Shown piece by piece: positions 1 to 6,299 of a stretch of 13,061 nt of DNA. The stretch spans positions 1 to 13,061 of the forward strand of contig JAEWEI010000407.1 in assembly GCA_023389545.1 (NCBI GenBank), in the 5' to 3' direction. This stretch comes from Actinomycetes bacterium (GTDB lineage Bacteria; Actinomycetota; Actinomycetes; Actinomycetales; Cellulomonadaceae). Position 1 is the first letter of the stretch, and each line of letters begins with the position of its first letter. The notes beneath the pieces are model-generated. The model had not been told where the DNA came from, made no database searches, and saw only the letters and a list, made by a program, of their open reading frames with translations. Position numbers and translations under genes: made by a program.

Positions 1-1171
1 GCGTGGGGACGAGGTACTTGGCGAAGATCTCGCGGGCGCTCTCCGCGTCGGGCCGCTCGATCTTGATCTTCACGTCGAGCCGCCCGGGCCGCAGGATGGC
101 CGGGTCGATCATGTCCTCGCGGTTGGAGGCCCCGATGACGATGACGTTGTCGAGCCGCTCCACGCCGTCGATCTCGCTGAGCAGTTGGGGGACGATCGAC
201 GTCACGACGTCGCTGGAGATCCCGGTGCCGCGGGTGCGGAACAGCGACTCCATCTCGTCGAAGAACACCACCACGGGGTGCCCCTGGGACGCCTTCTCCC
301 GTGCCCGGGCGAAGATGAGCCGGATGTGGCGCTCGGTCTCCCCCACGTACTTGTTGAGCAGCTCGGGGCCCTTGACGTTGAGGAAGTAGCTGCGTGCCTC
401 GTCGCCCTCCTCGCCGCGCGCCCTCGCGGCCGTCAGCGCGAGTGAGCGGGCCACCGCCTTGGCGATGAGCGTCTTGCCGCAGCCGGGCGGGCCGTACAGG
501 AGGACGCCCTTGGGCGGCTTGAGGCCGTGCTCTCGGAACAGGTCTGGATGCAGGAACGGGAGCTCGACGGCGTCGCGGATCGCCTCGATCTGCGGGCCGA
601 GGCCACCGATGTCGGAGTAGTCGATGTCGGGGACCTCCTCGAGCACGAGGTCCTCGACCTCGGCCCGGGGGATGCGCTCGAGCACGAACCCGGAGCGGGT
701 CTCGACGGTCAGCGCGTCGCCCACCCGCACCGAGTCCTCGAGCAGCTGCCCGGAGAACCGCACGACCCGCTCCTCGTCGCCGCGCCCCACGACGAGGGCC
801 CGGTGCGTGCCGAGCAGCTCCTTGACGGTGACGAGCTCGCCGACGTCCTCGTACCCGCCCGCCTCGACGACGGTCAGGGCCTCGTTGAGCATGACCTCCT
901 GCCCGGGGCGCAGCCGGTCGACGTCGAGCGTCGGGCTGGCGCCCACGTGCATCTTGCGGCCGGAGGAGATGACGTCGACTGTGCCGTCGGGCCGGGCCGA
1001 CAGGAACGTCGCGAAGCTCCCCGGCGGCTTGGCGAGCTCGTCGAGTTGGCGCTTCAGCTCCACGATCTGCTCACGTGCCGCCATCAGCGCCTCGGCGATG
1101 CGCTCGTTGCGGGCGGCGAGGAGGCTGATCTCACGTTGCAGGTCGTGGCCAGATGCTGCCGGTTCCGTCAT
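1..1171 (-). CDS. arc: Proteasomal AAA+ ATPase Arc/Mpa (N-terminal 390 residues, 3' end outside window)
   Basis: This is the ring-shaped ATPase that recognises pupylated proteins, unfolds them and feeds them to the cytoplasmic 20S proteasome. The frame is open from ATG 1171 to the left edge, so the C-terminal part (about 150-190 residues by comparison with mycobacterial Mpa, including the proteasome-docking tail) is missing. In order I see an N-terminal coiled coil (about residues 8-42), the tandem OB region (about 45-165), and the AAA domain with Walker A GPPGCGKT (K233), Walker [10 protein letters not shown] (D305, E306), a [12 protein letters not shown] segment and the arginine-rich RPGRLD segment. 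The coiled coil begins about 50 residues later than in M. tuberculosis Mpa. The start has a strong Shine-Dalgarno GGGAGGA seven bases upstream. It lies 191 bases downstream of trmI on the same strand. Sequence similarity to Mpa is very high, so the call is secure. Confidence 0.97.
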   Translation of the reverse strand, partial: MTEPAASGHDLQREISLLAARNERIAEALMAAREQIVELKRQLDELAKPPGSFATFLSARPDGTVDVISSGRKMHVGASPTLDVDRLRPGQEVMLNEALTVVEAGGYEDVGELVTVKELLGTHRALVVGRGDEERVVRFSGQLLEDSVRVGDALTVETRSGFVLERIPRAEVEDLVLEEVPDIDYSDIGGLGPQIEAIRDAVELPFLHPDLFREHGLKPPKGVLLYGPPGCGKTLIAKAVARSLALTAARARGEEGDEARSYFLNVKGPELLNKYVGETERHIRLIFARAREKASQGHPVVVFFDEMESLFRTRGTGISSDVVTSIVPQLLSEIDGVERLDNVIVIGASNREDMIDPAILRPGRLDVKIKIERPDAESAREIFAKYLVPT

Positions 1172-1178
1172 CGTGTGG

Positions 1179-1185
1179 TCCTCCC
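1179..1185 (-). promoter_or_regulatory. Shine-Dalgarno site of arc
   Basis: GGGAGGA on the minus strand sits seven bases before ATG 1171. It fixes the arc start and contrasts with most genes of this window, which lack such a site. Confidence 0.8.
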
Positions 1186-1227
1186 ATGATCGACCCCCGA
1201 GGTGCACACCGATGTGCTGGTCTGACG

Positions 1228-1233
1228 ACCCTA
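1228..1233 (-). promoter_or_regulatory. Possible -10 element of arc
   Basis: TAGGGT on the minus strand fits the actinobacterial TANNNT -10 form and would give a leader of about 50 bases that contains the Shine-Dalgarno site. I see no convincing -35 hexamer. The element lies in the middle of an inverted repeat, GTGCTG (1214-1219) and CAGCAC (1244-1249). Arc could also be read from the trmI promoter, so this is tentative. Confidence 0.35.
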
Positions 1234-1362
1234 ACTTCTAGAGCAGCACCCTGCCGAGCCTTTCTCTCCTGGTGGGCATATGACAGCGAACACGCAGGTC
1301 ACGGGCCTTCCGTGTGACGCCGCAAGGCGCAGGCCCGGAGGGGATCGCGAGCCGGCGCTGGC

Positions 1363-2409
1363 TCACTCGGAGGCCGGCCCCCGCCCGACGTCCCGGCGCA
1401 CGCGGCGGATCTTCTTGTCGGAGATGGGCCGCTCGCCGAGCGCCTCGGGCGTCCAGGCGTCGTCCGGCGCGTGCGTGGTGCTGGCGGTCCCTGCGTCCTC
1501 GGAGCCCGGGACGGGGTACGCGCCCTTGGCGGGGCGACGGCGGCGCAGCGGCGCGTCGACCCCGTCGGCCAGGCGGCGGGTGGTGAGCAGGAACCCGGTG
1601 TGCCCGATCATCCGGTGCTGCGGACGGACCGCGAGGCCCTCCAGGTGCCAGCCGCGCACCATCGACTCCCACGCCTCAGGCTCGGTGTACCGGCCGTCGG
1701 AGCGGATGTCCTCGGCGAGGCGCGACAGCTGCGTGGTGGTGGCGACGTACGCGATCAGCACGCCGCCGGGCGCCAACGCGTCAGCGACGGCCTCGAGGTT
1801 CTCCCACGGCGCCAGCATGTCCAGCACGACGCGGTCCACTGAGGCGGGCTCCGCCACCGTGGGCAGCACGTCGGACAGGTCGCCGACGGACAGCCGCCAC
1901 GCGGGGTGCGGGCCGCCGAAGAACGACTCGACGTTCCCGCGCGCGATCTCGGCGAAGTCCTCGCGCCGCTCGATGGAGTGCAGGTGGCCACCGTCGCCCA
2001 CCGCGCGCAGCAGCGACATCGTGAGCGCGCCGGAGCCGACTCCGGCCTCGACGACCCGTGCGCCCGGGTAGATGTCAGCCATGGCGACGATCTGGCCGGC
2101 GTCCTTGGGGTACACCACCGCCGCGCCGCGCGGCATCGAGAGCACGAAGTCGCTCAGCAGGGGCCGCAGCGCCAGGTACTCGATCCCGGCGGTGTTCCGC
2201 ACCACTGTGCCCTCGGGGGCGCCGATGAGCTGGTCGTGCGTGAAGTAGCCCTTGTGGGTGTGGAAGGAGCCGCCGGGCGTCAGAGTGATGGTGTGCAGGC
2301 GGCCACGGGGGTCCGTCAGCTGGACTCGGTCGCCCTCCCGCAGCGGGCCGCGGCGTTGGGCGGCTCCGGTGCTGGCGGTCGTGTGGGCTGAGGGCGTCTG
2401 GTCGGTCAC
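1363..2409 (-). CDS. trmI: tRNA (adenine-58-N1)-methyltransferase TrmI
   Basis: The enzyme uses S-adenosylmethionine to methylate N1 of A58 in the tRNA T-loop; bacterial and archaeal TrmI works as a homotetramer. The 348-residue product has an N-terminal beta domain (about 20-85), then a Rossmann methyltransferase fold with SAM motif EAGVGSGALT (121-130), the VLDMLAPWE motif (195-203, D197, P201, W202) and the family signature HRMIGHTGFL (265-274). M. tuberculosis TrmI is about 280 residues; here a charged, proline-containing tail of some 65 residues is added. The GTG start lies 11 bases after the M50 stop codon and has no Shine-Dalgarno sequence. No other in-frame start is available before the conserved domain, so translation is probably coupled to the M50 gene and the two form an operon. 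A much longer upstream reading of this frame lies inside the M50 gene and is not real. Confidence 0.93.
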   Translation of the reverse strand: MTDQTPSAHTTASTGAAQRRGPLREGDRVQLTDPRGRLHTITLTPGGSFHTHKGYFTHDQLIGAPEGTVVRNTAGIEYLALRPLLSDFVLSMPRGAAVVYPKDAGQIVAMADIYPGARVVEAGVGSGALTMSLLRAVGDGGHLHSIERREDFAEIARGNVESFFGGPHPAWRLSVGDLSDVLPTVAEPASVDRVVLDMLAPWENLEAVADALAPGGVLIAYVATTTQLSRLAEDIRSDGRYTEPEAWESMVRGWHLEGLAVRPQHRMIGHTGFLLTTRRLADGVDAPLRRRRPAKGAYPVPGSEDAGTASTTHAPDDAWTPEALGERPISDKKIRRVRRDVGRGPASE

Positions 2410-2420
2410 GGGGGTCGAGT

Positions 2421-3548
2421 CTAGGAGCGCAACGCGGCGATCACGTCCGCGGCCCGGACGACGGCTGTCACCTGGCCGTCCTGGACTGCGGCGACGACGC
2501 CCGACGAGCGGGTCACGTTGCCGACGGCGCGCACCAGGTCGGCGCCCCGTAGGCGCGCGTCGACCACGGCGCCCACCGGGATCACGACCGCCACCGCGGA
2601 GACGGGCGTGACGGCGCGATGCTCGGGCGGGACCGCGGCGGCGGCCGCCTGGTCGACGTAGGCGGCGGGGCGGCCATCGGGCGACAGGATGACGACCTCG
2701 TCGACCTGGGCCATGCCGCGCGCGCGGTCGACATCGGCGAGCGTGGCCTGCACGGGCACGGACGTGGCGCGCCGCCCGACCGACTCGACGGTCAGGCGCT
2801 CCAGCGAGCGGCTCGCGTGCCCCCCGGCGATCGCCGCCGAGGCGCCGTTCCACAGGAACGCGCCGATGAGCGCGGCCCACACCACCGTGAACAGGTCCAC
2901 CTGGCGGCCTTGCGCCAGCGGCGTGGCGAGTGCCCACACCACCAGGCCCACGGCGACGACCCTGCCCGCCCAGCCCGCCGCCACCGAGCCCTTGTGCCGG
3001 TCGCCTGTGACCTGCCACACCACCGCCTGGAGGATCTGCCCGCCGTCGAGGGGCAGGCCCGGCACCAGGTTGAACAGCCCGACGAAGCCGTTGGACACCG
3101 CCCCCGCGTACAGCAGCAGCGTGAGCAGCCCCGCGGAGGGCGCCGCCTGGGCGCCCAGCCAGAAGGCCAACGCGAGGGCCAGGTTCGCCACCGGGCCCAC
3201 CACGGCCACGAGCGCGCTGGTGGCGGGGGTCGGCGCGACGCCGCTGAACGTGGTGTGCCCGCCCCAGACGGTCAGCGCGAACTCCTCGACGTGCTGGCCG
3301 CGGGCCCGGGCCATGAGCCCGTGCGCCAGCTCGTGCAGGAGGACCGAACCGAAGAGGAGCACGGCGAACCCGAAGGCCACGACATAGCTCGCCGCCCCCA
3401 GGCCCGGCGCCGCGGCCTGCACTGTGGGCGTGAAGAGCAGCGTCAGCACCACGGCGGCGAGGATCCAGCTGCGGGTGAGGATGATCGGGGCTCCGGCCAC
3501 GCGGCCGATCACCCAGCCCGGGGCGCCAGGTCGCTCGCTGTTGCTCAC
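2421..3548 (-). CDS. M50-family (site-2 type) membrane zinc metalloprotease with C-terminal CBS-like region
   Basis: A polytopic membrane protease of the site-2/SpoIVFB family, 375 residues. Hydrophobic segments occur near residues 28-45, 52-75, 110-132, 138-158, 195-212 and 218-240. The zinc site is HELAH (72-76) in the second helix, and the second family motif NLVPGLPLDGG (160-170) provides the aspartate ligand D168. Residues about 245-375 are soluble and look like a degenerate pair of CBS domains, as in CBS-containing M50 proteases whose activity responds to nucleotides. The substrate cannot be read from sequence; relatives cleave membrane-bound regulators or signal-peptide remnants. The GTG start is placed by a TAGGCT hexamer six bases upstream, which makes a leaderless mRNA likely. 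It is the first gene before trmI and diverges from the RecB-like gene. The same gene neighbours trmI in other actinobacteria (from memory). Confidence 0.9.
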   Translation of the reverse strand: MSNSERPGAPGWVIGRVAGAPIILTRSWILAAVVLTLLFTPTVQAAAPGLGAASYVVAFGFAVLLFGSVLLHELAHGLMARARGQHVEEFALTVWGGHTTFSGVAPTPATSALVAVVGPVANLALALAFWLGAQAAPSAGLLTLLLYAGAVSNGFVGLFNLVPGLPLDGGQILQAVVWQVTGDRHKGSVAAGWAGRVVAVGLVVWALATPLAQGRQVDLFTVVWAALIGAFLWNGASAAIAGGHASRSLERLTVESVGRRATSVPVQATLADVDRARGMAQVDEVVILSPDGRPAAYVDQAAAAAVPPEHRAVTPVSAVAVVIPVGAVVDARLRGADLVRAVGNVTRSSGVVAAVQDGQVTAVVRAADVIAALRS

Positions 3549-3560
3549 CCGGTCAGCCTA
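3546..3560 (-). promoter_or_regulatory. Leaderless promoter -10 and start of the M50-trmI unit
   Basis: On the minus strand TAGGCT (3560-3555) is followed by six bases and then the GTG start (3548-3546). Transcription would begin at or next to the start codon. No Shine-Dalgarno sequence fits in this space. Confidence 0.7.
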
Positions 3561-3576
3561 GGTGCCCGTCAGGCCC

Positions 3577-3599
3577 CCGCGGCGCCGACCCGGCCGCGG
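3577..3599. repeat. Inverted repeat midway between two divergent promoters
   Basis: Perfect 7-base arms CCGCGGC (3577-3583) and GCCGCGG (3593-3599) flank nine bases. The centre (3588) is within two bases of the midpoint between the predicted start sites at 3548 and 3631, so it covers the -30 to -54 region of both. It could be an operator, but GC-rich DNA makes such arms by chance fairly often. Confidence 0.3.
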
Positions 3600-3618
3600 C
3601 GGTGTCAGTCCCGGCGCC

Positions 3619-3633
3619 TAGGCTGGCGGCGTG
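3619..3633 (+). promoter_or_regulatory. Leaderless promoter -10 and start of the RecB-like nuclease
   Basis: TAGGCT (3619-3624) is followed by six bases and the GTG start at 3631. The arrangement is the same as for M50, PAC2 and mshC. No Shine-Dalgarno sequence is present. Confidence 0.7.
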
Positions 3634-4542
3634 TCGACCACGCAGACCCCGCTCCTTCCCCCCGAGCCTCCCGGCAACGAGGCGGCCGCCATCGAGGCGC
3701 CGGCCGCGCGCAGGTCCGTGCCCGGCCTCTCGCCCTCGCGTGCGAACGACTTCCTGCAGTGCCCCTTGCTGTTCCGATTCCGGGTGGTCGACCGCCTCCC
3801 GGAGCCGCCGAGCGCGGCCGCCGTGCGGGGCACCCTGGTCCACGCCGTCCTCGAGCACCTCTTCGACCTGCCCGCTGGCCAGCGCACGCTCGCGGCCGCG
3901 CATGCCATGCTGCCCGCGCGCTGGGAGGAACTGCGCACCGCGCACCCGGAGCACGCTGGCCTCTTCGAGCACGAGGCAGAGTGGGACGAGTGGCTGGCGA
4001 GCGCGGGACGCCTGCTCGACACGTACTTCACCCTCGAGGACCCGAACCGCCTGCAGCCGCATGAGCGGGAGATGTCGGTGCGAACCCAGCTCGACGACGG
4101 CCCGCAGCTCCGCGGCATCGTCGACCGCCTGGACGTGGCGCCGAACGGGGCCATGCGGGTCGTGGACTACAAGACGGGGCGCTCCCCGCGGGCGGGCTAC
4201 GAGAGCTCGGCGCTGTTCCAGATGCGCTTCTACGCCTTCATGCTGTGGCGCGAGCGCGGCGAGCTGCCGCGCATGCTGCAGCTCGTCTACCTGGGCGACG
4301 GGACGATCCTGCGCCATGAGCCCACCGAGCCGGAGATGCTCACCCTGGAGGCCCGGGTCCGGTCGATCTGGACGGGCATCGAGGAGACAGCCCGCAGCGG
4401 CGACTGGCGGCCGCGCACGTCGAAGCTGTGCGACTGGTGCGCGCACCGCGACCTGTGCCCAGCGTTCGGCGGCACGCCGCCCGAGATCCCCGAGGGCGCC
4501 GTGCGCCTCGCCCTCGGGGTGGAGCCGGCGGCCAGCGCCTAG
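3631..4542 (+). CDS. RecB/Cas4-like PD-(D/E)XK nuclease with four-cysteine Fe-S motif
   Basis: A stand-alone 303-residue nuclease domain of the RecB/AddB/Cas4 superfamily, probably acting on DNA ends in repair. Nuclease core: GTLVHAVLEHLF (67-78, metal ligand H71), RGIVDRLD (161-168, D165), VVDYKTG (177-183, D179 and K181) and the following QMRFYAF segment (Q197). Cysteines C44, C267, C270 and C276 are spaced like those that hold a 4Fe-4S cluster in AddB and Cas4, with one cysteine before the core and three after it. No helicase domain is attached, and no cas genes are nearby. The first 30 residues are low-complexity. The start is GTG 3631, six bases after a TAGGCT promoter hexamer. The gene converges on the HAD gene, and the two stop codons overlap. 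M. tuberculosis has a comparable RecB-like gene next to trmI (Rv2119). The biological role is not established by this sequence. Confidence 0.9.
   Translation: MSTTQTPLLPPEPPGNEAAAIEAPAARRSVPGLSPSRANDFLQCPLLFRFRVVDRLPEPPSAAAVRGTLVHAVLEHLFDLPAGQRTLAAAHAMLPARWEELRTAHPEHAGLFEHEAEWDEWLASAGRLLDTYFTLEDPNRLQPHEREMSVRTQLDDGPQLRGIVDRLDVAPNGAMRVVDYKTGRSPRAGYESSALFQMRFYAFMLWRERGELPRMLQLVYLGDGTILRHEPTEPEMLTLEARVRSIWTGIEETARSGDWRPRTSKLCDWCAHRDLCPAFGGTPPEIPEGAVRLALGVEPAASA
4539..4542. other. Shared CTAG: overlapping stop codons of convergent genes
   Basis: The palindrome CTAG provides TAG to the plus-strand nuclease gene (4540-4542) and TAG to the minus-strand HAD gene (4541-4539). There is no spacer, so any terminator of one gene lies within the other. 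Confidence 0.9.
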
Positions 4543-5291
4543 CGGGGCTCGAGCCGCTCGCCGCGCAGCACCCGGCCGAGGTCGTCGAGGGTCACGTCAG
4601 CCAGTGACCGGACCCTGCTGACGCCTGGGCGCGGCGCGATGCCGACCATGACCTCGATGGCGATGACGTGGGCGCCCGAGGCCGCCGCGGAGGCGATGCC
4701 CGCGGGCGAGTCCTCGAACGCGACGCAGTCGGCGATGTCCACGCCGAGCCGCGCGGCGGCGGTGAGGTAGGGCTCCGGGTCGGGCTTGGGGCGGGCGACC
4801 TCGTCACCGCACACCGAGATGTCGAACACCCCGGCGGACCGCACGAACGGGTCGGCGAGCTCGCGATGCGAGGACGTCACCAGTGCCATGGGCACCTGGG
4901 CGTCGACGAGCGCGGCCAACAGCTCCTGCGCTCCGGGCTGCCATGGTGTCCCAGCGGCGACACCGGCGGCGACCCGGGAGTTGAGGAACGAGCAGATCTC
5001 CTCGTCAGTGAGGTCGACGCCCCGGGACCGCAGCGCTGCGGCGCACATGCCCATCGGGTTGCCGACCATCGCGAGGCCGTCCTCATGCGTCCACTCCGCG
5101 CCGTGCGCGGCGGCCAGCTCGCGCTCCGCGCCGATCCAGAACGGCTCGGAGTCGATGAGCGTGCCATCCATGTCCCACAGCACAGCCGCTGGCAGGACCT
5201 TCGAGCCCGGCGAGGTCTGCCCGCCGGGCTGGGTGGCGGGGCGGGCGTGCGGGGCCAGGGCGTGGGCGGCTGCGTCAGCGAGATCGGGCAT
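4539..5291 (-). CDS. HAD-superfamily hydrolase, subfamily IA (beta-phosphoglucomutase/phosphatase type)
   Basis: A cytoplasmic phosphatase or phosphomutase of 250 residues. HAD motifs are complete: motif I LWDMDGTLID (38-47, nucleophile D40 and acid/base D42), motif II VTSS (138-141), motif III lysine K169 in RPKPDPEPY, and motif IV AFEDSPAG (191-198, acidic pair E193/D194). The small helical C1 cap lies between motifs I and II (about 50-120). This layout is typical of sugar-phosphate phosphatases and beta-phosphoglucomutases; the substrate cannot be told. About 30 low-complexity residues precede the domain, but ATG 5291 is supported by TACCAT seven bases upstream and there is no later start before motif I. 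It ends tail-to-tail with the RecB-like gene and diverges from PAC2. Confidence 0.9.
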   Translation of the reverse strand: MPDLADAAAHALAPHARPATQPGGQTSPGSKVLPAAVLWDMDGTLIDSEPFWIGAERELAAAHGAEWTHEDGLAMVGNPMGMCAAALRSRGVDLTDEEICSFLNSRVAAGVAAGTPWQPGAQELLAALVDAQVPMALVTSSHRELADPFVRSAGVFDISVCGDEVARPKPDPEPYLTAAARLGVDIADCVAFEDSPAGIASAAASGAHVIAIEVMVGIAPRPGVSRVRSLADVTLDDLGRVLRGERLEPR

Positions 5292-5304
5292 CTGACTGAT
5301 GGTA
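5289..5304 (-). promoter_or_regulatory. Probable leaderless promoter of the HAD gene
   Basis: TACCAT (minus strand, 5304-5299) lies seven bases before ATG 5291, and no Shine-Dalgarno sequence intervenes. It fits TANNNT with the transcript starting at the A of the ATG. Confidence 0.55.
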
Positions 5305-5350
5305 GGCGAGGGTGCTTGTGGGGCGGCCGAGCGCCCGCGCGGCGGAGTTC

Positions 5351-5383
5351 GGCGCTGCGGCTCGGACGGTCCGCGGCAGCGCC
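5351..5383. repeat. Inverted repeat upstream of the PAC2 promoter, possible operator
   Basis: Perfect 8-base arms GGCGCTGC (5351-5358) and GCAGCGCC (5376-5383) enclose 17 bases. Inside is a second dyad, CGGAC-G-GTCCG (5363-5373), with nearly the same centre. The nest occupies about -15 to -47 of the predicted PAC2 transcript, where a regulator would overlap the -35 position. No known operator is recognised. Confidence 0.4.
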
Positions 5384-5385
5384 CC

Positions 5386-5400
5386 TAGGCTGGGGTGATG
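5386..5400 (+). promoter_or_regulatory. Leaderless promoter -10 and start of the PAC2 gene
   Basis: TAGGCT (5386-5391), six bases, then ATG 5398. The in-frame GTG at 5395 would leave only three bases, so ATG 5398 is preferred. Confidence 0.7.
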
Positions 5401-6261
5401 AGCGAGCAGCCGCAGGGGCCGACCGACGTCCCGACCAGGGAGCCGATCATGCTGGCCGCCTTCGAGGGCTGGAACGACGCCGGGTCCGCCGCGACCCAGT
5501 CGCTCGAGCACCTGCACGAGGTGTGGGCGGCGGAGCAGGTCGACGAGCTCGACCCGGAGGACTACCACGACTTCCAGGTGAACCGCCCCGTCGTCGGGCC
5601 CGGTCCTGACGGGCGCCGGGAGATCACCTGGCCCACCACGTCGGTGGCGGTGGCCTCAGCGCCCCGCACCGGGCGCCAGGTGGTGCTGGTGCACGGCATC
5701 GAGCCGTCGATGCGGTGGCGGCGTTACTGCGCGGAGCTGCTGGACATCGCCGAGCGCCTCGGGGTGCGCACGGTCGTGACGGTGGGCGCGCTGCTCGCCG
5801 ACGTGCCCCACACCCGGCCCATTCCGGTGACGACCACGAGCGAGGACGCGTCGGTGCGCGCGCGCCTCGGGGTGGAGACCAACAGCTATGAGGGCCCCAC
5901 GGGCATCGTCGGCGTGCTGCAGCACGAGGCGGAGGCACGGGGCATGAACGCGCTGTCGCTGTGGGCTGCCGTGCCGCACTACGTGGCGCACCCGCCGTCG
6001 CCGAAGGCGACGCTGTCGCTGCTGACCAGCCTCGAGGGCCTGATCGGCGAGCCGGTGCCGCTCGGCGACCTGCCGGACGACGCGATCGCGTGGCAGCACG
6101 GGGTGGACGAGCTCTCCGCCGAGGACAGCGAGATCGCCGAGTACGTGCACCAGCTCGAGGAGGCGAAGGACACCGCCGAGCTGCCCGAGGCGAGCGGCGA
6201 GGCCATCGCGCAGGAGTTCGAGCGTTACCTGCGCCGGCGGGACAAGGGCACCGGCGGCTAG
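5398..6261 (+). CDS. PAC2-family protein (proteasome assembly chaperone 2-like)
   Basis: A 287-residue soluble protein of the PAC2 family, named after a eukaryotic proteasome-assembly chaperone. The N-terminal signature FEGWNDAGSAA (22-32) is present. It is followed by a TTSVAVA strand and a VVLVHGIEPSMRWRRY segment, then a VTVGALLADVPHTRP region that is characteristic of actinobacterial members. The acidic C-terminus carries the conserved ELPEASGEAIAQEFERYLR stretch. A comparable protein in M. tuberculosis (Rv2125) also lies in the mpa to mshC interval. Whether bacterial PAC2 proteins assist the 20S proteasome is not settled; the nearby arc is suggestive only. The start is set by the TAGGCT promoter six bases upstream. 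It converges on mshC across a 28-base hairpin region. Confidence 0.88.
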   Translation: MSEQPQGPTDVPTREPIMLAAFEGWNDAGSAATQSLEHLHEVWAAEQVDELDPEDYHDFQVNRPVVGPGPDGRREITWPTTSVAVASAPRTGRQVVLVHGIEPSMRWRRYCAELLDIAERLGVRTVVTVGALLADVPHTRPIPVTTTSEDASVRARLGVETNSYEGPTGIVGVLQHEAEARGMNALSLWAAVPHYVAHPPSPKATLSLLTSLEGLIGEPVPLGDLPDDAIAWQHGVDELSAEDSEIAEYVHQLEEAKDTAELPEASGEAIAQEFERYLRRRDKGTGG

Positions 6262-6299
6262 GCCGTCAGGCGGCGGGCCCGGGGGCCCGCTAGAGCCGC
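6254..6299. terminator. Bidirectional hairpin between PAC2 and mshC
   Basis: GCGGGCCC (6273-6280) and GGGCCCGC (6283-6290) form a perfect 8-base inverted repeat with a two-base centre; in practice this is a stem of about six pairs with a six-base loop. Outer arms GCGGCTAG (6254-6261) and CTAGAGCCGC (6290-6299) pair imperfectly and contain both TAG stop codons. No T-tract follows, which is common for actinobacterial terminators. Confidence 0.5.

Noticed and set aside
1302..1336. Inverted repeat CGGGCC/GGCCCG with an internal CGCC-GCAA-GGCG hairpin after trmI, considered as a terminator
   Set aside because: Short arms, no T-tract, and arc follows on the same strand; I could not distinguish it from chance pairing in GC-rich DNA.
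2410..3018. Upstream extension of the trmI frame giving about 200 extra residues
   Set aside because: It lies inside the M50 coding region in another frame and consists of low-complexity Arg/Gly sequence. The conserved TrmI protein begins after GTG 2409.
2619..4064. Long open frame on the plus strand across the M50 and nuclease genes
   Set aside because: It is antisense to the M50 gene and out of frame with the nuclease gene, both of which have clear domains. Its Arg/Pro/Gly-rich composition is that of a GC-rich shadow frame.
3553..4446. Long minus-strand frame opposite the RecB-like nuclease
   Set aside because: No recognisable domain, and the plus-strand frame has all nuclease and cysteine motifs.
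3631..4542. Cas4-like gene taken as a sign of a CRISPR or defence system
   Set aside because: No cas1, cas2, other cas gene or repeat array is present. The gene sits in a conserved housekeeping neighbourhood.
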